Assembly (NCBI GenBank): GCA_023414875.1
Contig: JAEZMV010000013.1
Location: 1-64,000, forward strand
Direction: 5' to 3'
Origin: Bacillota bacterium
Lineage (GTDB): Bacteria; Bacillota; Clostridia; Lachnospirales; Lachnospiraceae
Length of the DNA: 64,000 bases
The notes beneath the pieces are model-generated. The model was not told the origin of the DNA and did no database searches. It saw nothing but the letters and a program-made list of their open reading frames with translations. The first letter of the stretch is position 1. The number at the start of each line of letters is the position of its first letter. Below, in pieces: positions 8,305-15,830 of the stretch. Position numbers and translations under genes: made by a program.

Positions 8305-8440
8305 AACCATACTTCCTTTTTTACTACAATTAAACTACTTTGCATACATAATAGCAAATCTGTAAGTAATCGTAAAGCCAATATACCTGACATTCTATGC
8401 AATTATTGTATAAACTTCATACTTTAGGTAGTTCCATTTG

Positions 8441-8586
8441 TATGCAACTTTATACGCAGCTTAAATATAATATGATGACACAATGAGCACCATATAACAA
8501 ATGATGAAACCACATGGAACCTCAACAGCTTATCCTCCCCTTTTTAGTAGACAGCCCTCCACAATAGCGTGGTGGGCTGTTTGCTT
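8441..8586 (+). ncRNA. Family A element, copy A4 (candidate small RNA)
   Basis: The shared box (GCAACTTTATACGCA at 8445-8458) is followed at 8466-8471 by a perfect TATAAT. The 17-mer TATCCTCCCCTTTTTAG is at 8531-8547. The hairpin has arms 8551-8562 and 8569-8580 (one T-T mismatch), loop AATAGC, then TTGCTTT. It is about 32 bp shorter between box and motif than A2 and A3. It ends 75 bp before the BlaI promoter. Bases 8311-8440 hold no other recognisable feature. Confidence 0.5.
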
Positions 8587-8654
8587 TACATATGTGGGTT
8601 GTTTAACACCTAATTGCTTGGTTTTATTATTATAAAGTTTTCCAGTAAGATTTA

Positions 8655-8694
8655 TTGACAAGTTGTAGTTTAGTCATTATAATAAAACTACAAC
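8655..8694 (+). promoter_or_regulatory. Promoter with BlaI-type operator
   Basis: A consensus sigma-A promoter, TTGACA at 8655-8660 and TATAAT at 8678-8683 with a 17-bp spacer. It is overlapped by a perfect 10-bp inverted repeat, GTTGTAGTTT (8662-8671) and AAACTACAAC (8685-8694). The TGTAGT core is like known BlaI/MecI sites, so the downstream repressor very likely binds here and blocks polymerase. Confidence 0.88.
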
Positions 8695-8715
8695 ATATCA
8701 ATCAAAGGAGGAACT

Positions 8716-9093
8716 ATGGAACAATACGTATCCATTTCAGAATCCGAATGGCAAGTGATGAAAGTTATTTGGGATGAATCACCTCAAACCCTGCAAGAAA
8801 TATTAACTAAATTACATCATACGGGATGGAGTCCAACCACTATTCAAACATACCTTGCAAGATTGGTAAAGAAGAAAGCACTGATTACTGAACGGCAAGG
8901 TAAAGGCTATTTATATTATGCGGCTATTTCTGAAACTGAATGCCAGCTAAAAGAAAGTAAAACATTTTTAGGCCGAGTATATGATGGCTCGCTCGCCAGT
9001 ATGGTATCCGGCTTTGTAAAAAGTGGCAATCTGTCTGATGATGAATTGTCTGAACTGAAAAAGCTGATTGAGCAGCAGGAGAAAAAAAGATGA
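8716..9093 (+). CDS. BlaI/MecI/CopY family transcriptional repressor
   Basis: 125 residues, the family's usual length. The N-terminal winged helix covers residues 5-75 (SESEWQVMKVIWDESPQTLQ, then GWSPTTIQTYLARLVKKKAL as recognition helix region), followed by the C-terminal dimerisation helices. AAAGGAGG precedes the ATG by 5 nt. The last 4 bp (ATGA) overlap the start of the M56 protease gene, so the two are translationally coupled. Classical partners cleave this repressor to induce the operon. The dyad at the promoter and the one at 10086-10101 make it a regulator of itself and of the ABC transporter. Confidence 0.93.
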   Translation: MEQYVSISESEWQVMKVIWDESPQTLQEILTKLHHTGWSPTTIQTYLARLVKKKALITERQGKGYLYYAAISETECQLKESKTFLGRVYDGSLASMVSGFVKSGNLSDDELSELKKLIEQQEKKR

Positions 9094-10058
9094 TTGTTTT
9101 TGGTAATATATTCTACATCATAATTTTTATTTCTATAGTAGGAAGCGTATTCTCTATACTTGCACTTTTGGCAAAAAAGGTACTGCATATTGTTATACCG
9201 CTTTGGTTTGACGTGTGCGGGATTTGTTTCTTTTTAATCCCATTTATCATCCCTACGTTATGGCTTATTTCACCGGAAGAACCTTCATGGGTTTATGGCT
9301 ATAAGGTAGCTTGCGCTGTATGGCTGTTCGGAGCTATTGGTTTCGGCGTGTACTATATTACGAGAAGCATATTAGCCTGCTACGCACTAAAGAAGTATCG
9401 TGTTTGTGACGATGAGCGAATCAATCGGATTTATTACGACTGTATGTCCATCTCTGACTTGAAAAAAGCGCCTGTATTGTATTTCGGAACGCTGAACGAG
9501 CCCGCCTGCGTTGTTACATTCTTCCGTCCTGCTGTCATTCTAAACGAAGTTATCGTAAAGCAGCTTATGGATAAGGAGCTTGGAATTGTCCTCTGCCATG
9601 AACTAACACACATTAAGCGAAAACATCATATTTATCAGAATACTTTTAACTTAATCAACATTCTCCATTGGTTCAATCTCTTTGCATGGATTTATAAAAA
9701 TGATTTTGCCGAGCATTGCGAAATAGATTGTGACCAAAAGGCTCTATCCATTATGAATGATAAGGTAACAGAAATCGAGTATGCGACTGCCATGTTACAT
9801 TTGATGGAATTATCATCAAATCATCGTAAGCATAAAGCAGGTGGCATGAAAGCTCTTGGCTATCTGCATGCAAAACAACGTATGAACGTTATCTTTAATG
9901 AGTCGACAAGGGTTTGGCGAATGATTTGTATGATAATTTTAGTGTTTTTTATAACTTTGACTGTACTGTTTTCTGTCTATGTAAGCCGCTCCTACTTTTA
10001 CCCTTATTCTGTCGATGACATAGCGTCAGAGTACCTAGCATATTATGATGCTTATTAG
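9090..10058 (+). CDS. M56 (BlaR1-type) membrane metalloprotease without sensor domain
   Basis: 322 residues. Three N-terminal membrane segments (about residues 4-30, 32-58, 68-92), then a cytosolic zinc protease domain with HELTH at residues 170-174 and downstream AEHCEIDCDQKAL, which contains the third zinc-ligand region, and a fourth membrane segment near residues 275-302. BlaR1/MecR1 proteins continue with an extracellular penicillin-binding sensor of about 250 residues; here only about 20 residues remain after the last helix. The stimulus must therefore be sensed by the membrane part or by a partner such as the downstream transporter. It is coupled to the BlaI gene by a 4-bp overlap and presumably inactivates that repressor. 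Confidence 0.88.
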   Translation: MIVFGNIFYIIIFISIVGSVFSILALLAKKVLHIVIPLWFDVCGICFFLIPFIIPTLWLISPEEPSWVYGYKVACAVWLFGAIGFGVYYITRSILACYALKKYRVCDDERINRIYYDCMSISDLKKAPVLYFGTLNEPACVVTFFRPAVILNEVIVKQLMDKELGIVLCHELTHIKRKHHIYQNTFNLINILHWFNLFAWIYKNDFAEHCEIDCDQKALSIMNDKVTEIEYATAMLHLMELSSNHRKHKAGGMKALGYLHAKQRMNVIFNESTRVWRMICMIILVFFITLTVLFSVYVSRSYFYPYSVDDIASEYLAYYDAY

Positions 10059-10085
10059 GACGAATAATGTTTTTTTATTCAATTA

Positions 10086-10101
10086 AACTACACATGTAGT
10101 T
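10086..10101 (+). promoter_or_regulatory. Second BlaI-type operator
   Basis: AACTACA-CA-TGTAGTT, a perfect 7-bp inverted repeat with the same ACTACA/TGTAGT half-sites as the blaI promoter dyad, placed 15 bp before the ABC ATPase start and just ahead of its AAGGAGG. It suggests separate repression of the transporter. Confidence 0.8.
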
Positions 10102-10115
10102 CTAAGGAGGAATTA

Positions 10116-10991
10116 ATGAATAATATTGAAATCAACCACTTGTCAAAACACTATAAAAACGGTGTTATTGCGTTGGACGACATCAGTTTTACCGTCAAAA
10201 GCGGTGTATTTGGTTTATTAGGGCATAACGGAGCCGGAAAATCCACTCTAATGAAAGCGTTAGTTACTATTCTTCAACCCGATAGCGGAACTATAAAAGT
10301 TTGCGGTTTCGACACGAAAAAGCAAGGCGACGAGGTGCGCAAGCGCATTGGCTATCTGCCACAGGAATTGGCTATGTATTCGACCCTCTCTACCTTCGAC
10401 TTTGTAAACTATATGGCCGAGCTAAAAGGTGTTCATGACAAAAACGCGGTGAGGCGTGTACTTGAACAGGTTGAAATGCTAGAGTTTTCAAAGAGAAAAA
10501 TCGGAGAACTGTCTGGCGGTATGAAAAGGCGCGTTGGTATCGCGCAGGCACTTGTGGGAAATCCACAAATCCTTGTGGTAGATGAACCGACTGCCGGACT
10601 TGACCCGGAAGAACGGGTGCGTTTTCGCGGTGTACTCTCCCGTTTTGCAAAAGACAGTAAGACCGTGCTGCTGTCTACGCACATTATAGACGATGTTCAT
10701 CAGGTATGCGAGGAATTGGCTGTGATAAGAAAAGGCCGCCTATTCTATACAGGCACTTCCTCTGATCTTATGAAGCGTGTGAATGGAAAAATAAAAATTT
10801 TGAAATTAGAACGGGAAGAACAGTTGATTGATTTACAGAAGCAGGCAGTTGTTATTTCCACGACCTATGAGCGTAGCGGATTGATCGCCCGCATTATGGA
10901 TGAAGGTATGATTTTTACCGAGGCTGAGTGTGTCCCTGCAACGCTTGAAGATGCTTATGTATATTGTATGGGAGGGAAAGCCCATGCGTAA
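10116..10991 (+). CDS. ABC transporter ATP-binding protein
   Basis: 291 residues. Walker A GHNGAGKST near residue 36, ABC signature LSGGMKRRVGIAQAL, Walker B ILVVDEPTAGLD and the H-loop STHIIDD are all present. A C-terminal extension of about 80 residues after the core is typical of drug/peptide-export ATPases of the CcmA/YhaQ type. The cell role is energising the two permeases encoded downstream. AAGGAGG lies 6 nt upstream. BlaI-type control of this operon suggests a cell-envelope or antibiotic stress response; the substrate is unknown. Confidence 0.93.
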   Translation: MNNIEINHLSKHYKNGVIALDDISFTVKSGVFGLLGHNGAGKSTLMKALVTILQPDSGTIKVCGFDTKKQGDEVRKRIGYLPQELAMYSTLSTFDFVNYMAELKGVHDKNAVRRVLEQVEMLEFSKRKIGELSGGMKRRVGIAQALVGNPQILVVDEPTAGLDPEERVRFRGVLSRFAKDSKTVLLSTHIIDDVHQVCEELAVIRKGRLFYTGTSSDLMKRVNGKIKILKLEREEQLIDLQKQAVVISTTYERSGLIARIMDEGMIFTEAECVPATLEDAYVYCMGGKAHA

Positions 10992-11742
10992 GTGTTTCTC
11001 TATTATTCACTACGAATACAAGATGCAAATAAGGAGTATTGCCTCTTGGAGCGTTTTGATTACGGCTGTGATAATAGCCTTGATAGATAATTTTCCATCA
11101 GCGGGAAACCTTGCACGTCTGGAGTTCCTTGCTCAACCTACATACTTCATTTACCGTACGATGAGCCTAGATGCCCTGATTATGGTTTTCGGATTGATGT
11201 TTTTGCTTTCAATCCGTATTCCTCTTGATTTAAATACAGATGTTAAAAACTTAATAATGGCAAGCCCTGTAACAAAGGGACAGTACGTATACGGAAAGTT
11301 GTTTAGCGGTTTTCTATTTACCTTTACAATGCTTACGCTGTTTATGACACTAAATACCTTAATCTATTTTATAGCAGCGCCCTTTAATATATCGGTAGCA
11401 AATTGTCTTATCCCCCTTATGAAAGCACTCGTTGTAAATGGCCTTCCCGTCAGCTTTTTCATCAGTTTTGTTTCAGTAGCACTTCCTGCGGTGATGGATG
11501 TACGGTTATTTTATCTGCTTGCTTCTGTTTTGTTTCTGATCAATGCTTTTTCAGTTAGCTCTACAGAACAAATGCCATTCTACCTGATTACTTCCGGCGA
11601 TTTGATTAAACTGATATGGCAGCATCCGGAATTCCCGTTTCGTAATACCGGCAGCGTTCAGGCAAATCTTTTATTTCTTATAGGATGTGGGCTTAGTGCA
11701 TTAGTACCTCTATTTCTGAAGCACAGATTTTGGAGGGTTTAA
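10984..11742 (+). CDS. ABC transporter permease subunit (first)
   Basis: About 252 residues starting at MRKCFSIIHYEYKMQIRS, with an 8-bp overlap with the ATPase stop and GGGAGGG upstream; a longer reading from 10930 lies inside the ATPase gene and is not needed. About six hydrophobic segments are visible (e.g. around ALIMVFGLMFLLSI, FLFTFTMLTLFMTLNTLIYF and LLFLIGCGLSALVPLFL), the topology of ABC-2 type exporters. No family name can be given with confidence. It forms one transporter with the ATPase and the second permease. Confidence 0.85.
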   Translation: MRKCFSIIHYEYKMQIRSIASWSVLITAVIIALIDNFPSAGNLARLEFLAQPTYFIYRTMSLDALIMVFGLMFLLSIRIPLDLNTDVKNLIMASPVTKGQYVYGKLFSGFLFTFTMLTLFMTLNTLIYFIAAPFNISVANCLIPLMKALVVNGLPVSFFISFVSVALPAVMDVRLFYLLASVLFLINAFSVSSTEQMPFYLITSGDLIKLIWQHPEFPFRNTGSVQANLLFLIGCGLSALVPLFLKHRFWRV

Positions 11743-11744
11743 TC

Positions 11745-12371
11745 ATGAACCACATTAAAAGTGAACTGAAAATCATGGGGATAAACCCGATACTAATTTC
11801 ATTTGCCTTTATTACGGTCTTTGTGCTGCTTGCCTTGCTTACTGGCGATTTACTAAATTTAAGCTGCATTGGATTTGAAGTAATATTCCCATTCTACGCC
11901 GCTATCGCTATTGGAGAATGGGGAAGAACAAGAGCCGATGACAACTATGATGTAATAGCGTCACAAGGAAGGTCTTTGTTCGTGTGGGTGTTTTTTAGAT
12001 TTTTGGCTGTATTTGCTACAATTAGCCTGAATGCGGTGTTATGTATGGCTATTGTATCTTATATACGGAACGAAATGCCATTATGGGAGATGTCCTTAAT
12101 GTACTTTCCCACTGCGATGTTTCTATCCACGCTTGCTGCCATGTTCAATCTCCACATCACACAGGAGCATATTTCAACCTTGACCTGCGGCGTAGTCTGG
12201 TTAGTTACAATACTAATAAGAAGTCTACTTCGCCTCCCCGGTATGGAGTATGTCTATTTATTTATCCGATATGCAGGAGATCAGAACGGTGTATGGCTTA
12301 CAAACAAAGTTGTTCTGCTTATCATTTGCGGTTTTATGTGGGGCGGAATCTATTTATCATGCCGCAGATAA
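11745..12371 (+). CDS. ABC transporter permease subunit (second)
   Basis: About 208 residues, with roughly six membrane helices (ILISFAFITVFVLLALLTG, FRFLAVFATISLNAVLCMAI and others). ATG 11745 has TTGGAGGG 7 nt upstream, which I prefer over the TTG at 11730 that overlaps that site. It starts 2 bp after the first permease ends, so the three transporter genes are one transcript. No clear terminator follows; a decayed family A copy does. Confidence 0.83.
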   Translation: MNHIKSELKIMGINPILISFAFITVFVLLALLTGDLLNLSCIGFEVIFPFYAAIAIGEWGRTRADDNYDVIASQGRSLFVWVFFRFLAVFATISLNAVLCMAIVSYIRNEMPLWEMSLMYFPTAMFLSTLAAMFNLHITQEHISTLTCGVVWLVTILIRSLLRLPGMEYVYLFIRYAGDQNGVWLTNKVVLLIICGFMWGGIYLSCRR

Positions 12372-12393
12372 GTGGATTATATTAAATCATCTT

Positions 12394-12440
12394 CTATACG
12401 CAATTAGCCTCCCATTTTTAGTGAAAAGCCTACCACAAAC
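12394..12440 (+). repeat. Decayed family A copy
   Basis: CTATACGCAA, then TTAGCCTCCCATTTTTAG and AAAAGCCTACCACAA echo the box, the C-rich motif (one change in the CCTCCCC core) and the left hairpin arm of family A, but the right arm is lost. Confidence 0.45.
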
Positions 12441-12466
12441 AAGATGAAAATATATATACATATACC

Positions 12467-12589
12467 TTATGCTAGATTAAAAAAGCTCTGCATTTCCTCT
12501 CTACCCCAGATATCTCCAAGAGCCATGACGAAACGATAATAGTTCATCGTCTCATCCAAATCCGGAAGTATTTGATAATACCATAACAT
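12467..12589 (-). CDS. Small hypothetical protein, possibly a gene fragment (40 aa)
   Basis: A short open frame beginning MLWYYQILPDLDETMNYYRF and ending in FFNLA. AAGGAG lies 5 nt upstream of its ATG, and it begins 11 bp after the stop of the flavin-type reductase gene, so it would be the third gene of the MarR operon. The aromatic-rich sequence reads like real protein rather than chance. It could also be the tail of a longer gene that was deleted. No family recognised. Confidence 0.4.
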   Translation of the reverse strand: MLWYYQILPDLDETMNYYRFVMALGDIWGREEMQSFFNLA

Positions 12590-12600
12590 AAAACTCCTTG

Positions 12601-13026
12601 TTAAATCTCTTCTATCGATAAGGTCACATTCTTCAGACCGTGATAATAATTGACTTTTTCCGCTGTGAATTTATAAACGCAATAATCCTCGTCGTCAACT
12701 CCTTGGGGGTAATAAATCTCACAACCGTCCCGCCAAAGGAAAGCTTTTGTGTCATGATCGGTACAGACTTCTATTGTACCGGTGAATAATGCTCCTTTGA
12801 ACTGTTCATTGTTGCAGTAATAAACCGATGCTTTCGGATTTTTCAGGAATTGCCCTACTCGCTTTGAGCTTGTATTGGTCGAAAAATATTGTACCCGAAT
12901 ATCATTGCTTTCAAAAACCATCATTGCCTTCATTTGGGGATAGCCTTCTTCATTGACCGAAGCAAGATAGGCAATTTTACTGTTATTACGCAGAGCACGG
13001 ATGTCGGATTTGATACTTTCATTCAT
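12601..13026 (-). CDS. Pyridoxamine 5'-phosphate oxidase-like flavin-binding protein
   Basis: 141 residues with the split-barrel fold signature: IAYLASVNEEGYPQMKAMM at 18-36, then VQYFSTNTSSKRVGQFLKNP and ASVYYCN. Members bind FMN or F420 and reduce or oxidise small molecules; in Firmicutes, copies next to MarR regulators are common and often linked to general stress. It overlaps the upstream MarR gene by 4 bp (ATGA), so both are translated together and its expression is presumably set by that repressor. Confidence 0.87.
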   Translation of the reverse strand: MNESIKSDIRALRNNSKIAYLASVNEEGYPQMKAMMVFESNDIRVQYFSTNTSSKRVGQFLKNPKASVYYCNNEQFKGALFTGTIEVCTDHDTKAFLWRDGCEIYYPQGVDDEDYCVYKFTAEKVNYYHGLKNVTLSIEEI

Positions 13027-13442
13027 TTTGAATTCTCCTTTTTCATTAGATTATTTAATATCCTTATCAGGCAATCTTCAAAGGCGATAATTTCATCATC
13101 ATTAAAACCCTCGTAGAAAATCTCACTCATTCGCATGGATACTTCTTCGTACTGACTTTTCATCTTATCCGCGGCTTCCGTAAGCTTGATTTTGACTTTT
13201 CTTCGATCAGACGGGTCAAATTCCCGCTTGATATGACCGGAGCCTTCGAGTCTGTCAAGCATACTTGTCAGTGTAGTTTTAGCGAGCCCTGTCTTTTCTG
13301 AGAGTTCGCTAATAGGGATATTATCATTATTCCACAGCACGAACAAAATTCGGCCTTGTGCCCCATTAAACTCATCGACTCCAAATTCCGCTAGCAGCTT
13401 TTCAAACACGCGCCCTTGAATTTGCTTGATTTTACTAATCAT
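13023..13442 (-). CDS. MarR family transcriptional regulator
   Basis: About 139 residues from MISKIKQIQGRVFEK. The winged helix (IPISELSEKTGLAKTTLTSMLDRLEGSGHIKRE) and the wing DPSDRRKVKIKLTEAA are typical. ATG 13442 has GGAGG 5 nt upstream. An in-frame TTG at 13469 also sits at good distance from a full AGGAGGTGAT, so a form nine residues longer is possible. It controls itself and the reductase gene downstream, judging from the palindrome in its promoter. Confidence 0.9.
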   Translation of the reverse strand: MISKIKQIQGRVFEKLLAEFGVDEFNGAQGRILFVLWNNDNIPISELSEKTGLAKTTLTSMLDRLEGSGHIKREFDPSDRRKVKIKLTEAADKMKSQYEEVSMRMSEIFYEGFNDDEIIAFEDCLIRILNNLMKKENSK

Positions 13443-13490
13443 GAATCCTCCGTTGGTTTTAGGTATCAAGTATATCACCTCCTCCTATAT

Positions 13491-13519
13491 AGAATATTAC
13501 TATATAGTACTATTGTCAA
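13491..13519 (-). promoter_or_regulatory. MarR promoter with embedded palindrome
   Basis: Minus-strand TTGACA (13514-13519) and TATTCT (13491-13496) are separated by 17 bp. The spacer contains the perfect 12-bp palindrome TACTATATAGTA (13498-13509), the expected position for an autorepressor. Confidence 0.75.
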
Positions 13520-13579
13520 TCACTATTTGTAAGGTAATTATGTCCTAACCATCTTACTCAGGAGCTTCATTCTGTTTGC

Positions 13580-13624
13580 ATATGGAAACCCCCATGGTAT
13601 ATTGCGACATGGGGGTTTCCATAT
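13580..13624. terminator. Strong hairpin, terminator-like
   Basis: A 17-bp perfect stem (ATATGGAAACCCCCATG at 13580-13596 and its complement at 13608-13624) followed on the plus side by TATTATTTTTT. It lies 15 bp beyond the stop of the toroid-VOC gene, which is on the minus strand where the U-tract is poor. Confidence 0.65.
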
Positions 13625-13638
13625 TATTATTTTTTAAT

Positions 13639-14922
13639 TTACATTATGGTTAATTGGTTTCCGTCAGGATCATGTATAATCAGGCATTTTCCATAACTTT
13701 CATTTAGTAGCTTGAAATCAAAATATTTCTTTTCCTCTAAACGCTTTACGATATCCTCCATTCTACCTCGAACTGCAATCTCAACCGGGCCGTTACCCTT
13801 ACCCCAGTTTTCTTCTCTCCACAGGCAGATCTGAAAAGCATCTACACCAAGACCCAATTTAATTCCGTCAATATCCTTATTATATCCCGGAAACATGATC
13901 GGAATTCCAAGAAGATCATGATAAAACGATTTCATTGTTTCGATCTGGCTGGTATGTAAGTTCACACAATACAATTTCCTAATCATAAGAGTCTGACCAA
14001 ATGTTTCTTCACTTAACCCTTGTAAAAAACTAAGATTCTTTATAATCAGATGAGCTTTCCACCAATTTTCTGCAATGTACCACTGCTCTAAATAATCCTC
14101 CCACTTCCAGTTAATTGACCAGGTTCCATCCGACTTCTGAGTATTCTTTATAAAATCACACTCATCATTTGCTAACTCTTTGAAGCTCTGATATAAATAA
14201 TTCTCCTTATCCATGAAGAAGTTTGAAGGTTTACATACATATTCAACTATCCAGGAAGCCCTATCCCATGTGATTGTCTTATTAATCTTCTGTAATAAAA
14301 GCTTCTCGACTTCTTCGATTGACAACTCATCGGCCAGTCCCACCTTACGACAATACTCTGTCATCCTCACGTAACAGGCAAGTATATGCATCTCATCGCA
14401 TTTATCTGTTTCCTTCAGACAGAGAATCGCATCTTTCACAATACCATGGCATTTTTTATATAAAGCACTATCCTTATCGGCGAACCTCAAAGCAAAGCCT
14501 GCTAATGCAGCAGTTGGATTATATATAATCGTATCATAGGATTGAATGTTATAGTGCCACCAAGAGGCATGGGGATAGTCATTATTGGATGGCACTGTAT
14601 TAAGCCAGCACCTTCCATTAAAATCCTTACCGCTTTCTAAGTATTTGAGTATTCCCTGAATAATAGGGTGGTCCTCTTCTAGACACACCTCATTCAGAAT
14701 TTCAGTCGCTGCCCAGGTTTGTATTGGCGAAGATAATGGGTTAAAGGAATCTGCTTCCAAAGCATCTCCAAATCCTCCATCCTCATTTTGGTATTCCATA
14801 AGAGCTGACAATACTGCCTCCCGACTTCCATTTTCAAATAGATACTGAAATCGAGCTATATCTAAATATCTGGCATTAAAGTAAATCCATTTTCTTGCCC
14901 TATCAAAAATATCGTTATGCAT
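13639..14922 (-). CDS. Fusion of an alpha/alpha-toroid (prenyltransferase-like) domain with a VOC domain
   Basis: About 427 residues. Residues 1-300 resemble the squalene-cyclase/prenyltransferase toroid: repeated helical pairs with YQNEDGGFGDALEAD, IQTWAATEILNEV and KSDGTWSINWKWEDY, each matching the QxxDGsW-type repeat. Residues 315-427 are a VOC module (IRKLYCVNLHTSQIETMKSFYHDLLGI to CLIIHDPDGNQLTIM). No catalytic DXDD motif is seen in the toroid. The start ATG 14922 has AAAGGAGG 7 nt upstream; an upstream TTG overlaps that site. The AraC-type gene just upstream on the same strand may regulate it. The function is unknown; the VOC half suggests small-molecule binding. Confidence 0.75.
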   Translation of the reverse strand: MHNDIFDRARKWIYFNARYLDIARFQYLFENGSREAVLSALMEYQNEDGGFGDALEADSFNPLSSPIQTWAATEILNEVCLEEDHPIIQGILKYLESGKDFNGRCWLNTVPSNNDYPHASWWHYNIQSYDTIIYNPTAALAGFALRFADKDSALYKKCHGIVKDAILCLKETDKCDEMHILACYVRMTEYCRKVGLADELSIEEVEKLLLQKINKTITWDRASWIVEYVCKPSNFFMDKENYLYQSFKELANDECDFIKNTQKSDGTWSINWKWEDYLEQWYIAENWWKAHLIIKNLSFLQGLSEETFGQTLMIRKLYCVNLHTSQIETMKSFYHDLLGIPIMFPGYNKDIDGIKLGLGVDAFQICLWREENWGKGNGPVEIAVRGRMEDIVKRLEEKKYFDFKLLNESYGKCLIIHDPDGNQLTIM

Positions 14923-15014
14923 TAATTTACCTCCTTTGTATTTCAATTACACATAAAATACACTAATATCGGAAGTATGTATAGAATAAATGCGACATCA
15001 TTATTAAGTGTCCA

Positions 15015-15830
15015 TTATCTGAAAACCGTCTTCTCTTCCATGGCATATATCTTTGCCTCGCACGGTGTTATACCATGATACATTTTGAACTCCCTCAACA
15101 AATGAGATTGATCACTATAGCCTAATTGAAGTACCAGTTCATTCACATCTTGGCTTAGGAGAATTCCCCTCCACGTATTTTGGTACCTAATAAGATTAGT
15201 AAATTGTTTAGGTGATAAGTCCATTCTGGTGCGAAACAAACGTTCCAGCTGCCTTCTTCCGATAAAACACTGGTCAGCGAGCGCATCGATCCGGATATTC
15301 CCCTTATTCTTTAGAACATGATACATAACATTCATAAAATCCGTGTCCAGAAATTTTTCGTTGATGTGTTTTATTAGAAGCTTGTTCGAAATATTTATGA
15401 AGTCGTCAAAATTACTGTCTATGCTTATATTTTTCTTTATCTCATTTACATAATAACTCATATGGAAATCCGCATCCAAGAGTACATTTCGCGTGTCTTG
15501 CAGTGTATCGCCTGAAAGTATAGAAAAACTCCAAACATAGAATCTTACCGCAAAAAATTTCTTATTTGTAAAAGAAGCTGAAATATGGTCAAAATACGGC
15601 TTATCATTAACACCACAGAAAGTAGCGATGACGATACCCTCTCTGTTTACAGAAAAAATGATATCTACACATGTATCAGGAATTACAAGGTTATCATATT
15701 CTTCTGGAATGCTTTCATAATACCAATAGCACCGTACATATGGCGCAAGCGCAGCATTGGCCCCTCTTTCAATATAGGTATAATTTCTATTGCCTGCAAT
15801 CAGTGGCATATATAGCTTTCTTAAATCCAT
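15015..15830 (-). CDS. AraC family transcriptional regulator with DUF6597-like sensor
   Basis: 271 residues. The N-terminal half (APYVRCYWYYESIPEEYDNLVIPDT to VDIIFS) matches the DUF6597-type sensor found before AraC domains. The C-terminal half has both helix-turn-helix motifs (IRIDALADQCFIGRRQLERLF and VNELVLQLGYSDQSHLLREF) and ends MYHGITPCEAK. AGGAGG precedes the ATG by 8 nt. It is followed after 92 bp by the toroid-VOC gene on the same strand. Confidence 0.87.
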   Translation of the reverse strand: MDLRKLYMPLIAGNRNYTYIERGANAALAPYVRCYWYYESIPEEYDNLVIPDTCVDIIFSVNREGIVIATFCGVNDKPYFDHISASFTNKKFFAVRFYVWSFSILSGDTLQDTRNVLLDADFHMSYYVNEIKKNISIDSNFDDFINISNKLLIKHINEKFLDTDFMNVMYHVLKNKGNIRIDALADQCFIGRRQLERLFRTRMDLSPKQFTNLIRYQNTWRGILLSQDVNELVLQLGYSDQSHLLREFKMYHGITPCEAKIYAMEEKTVFR

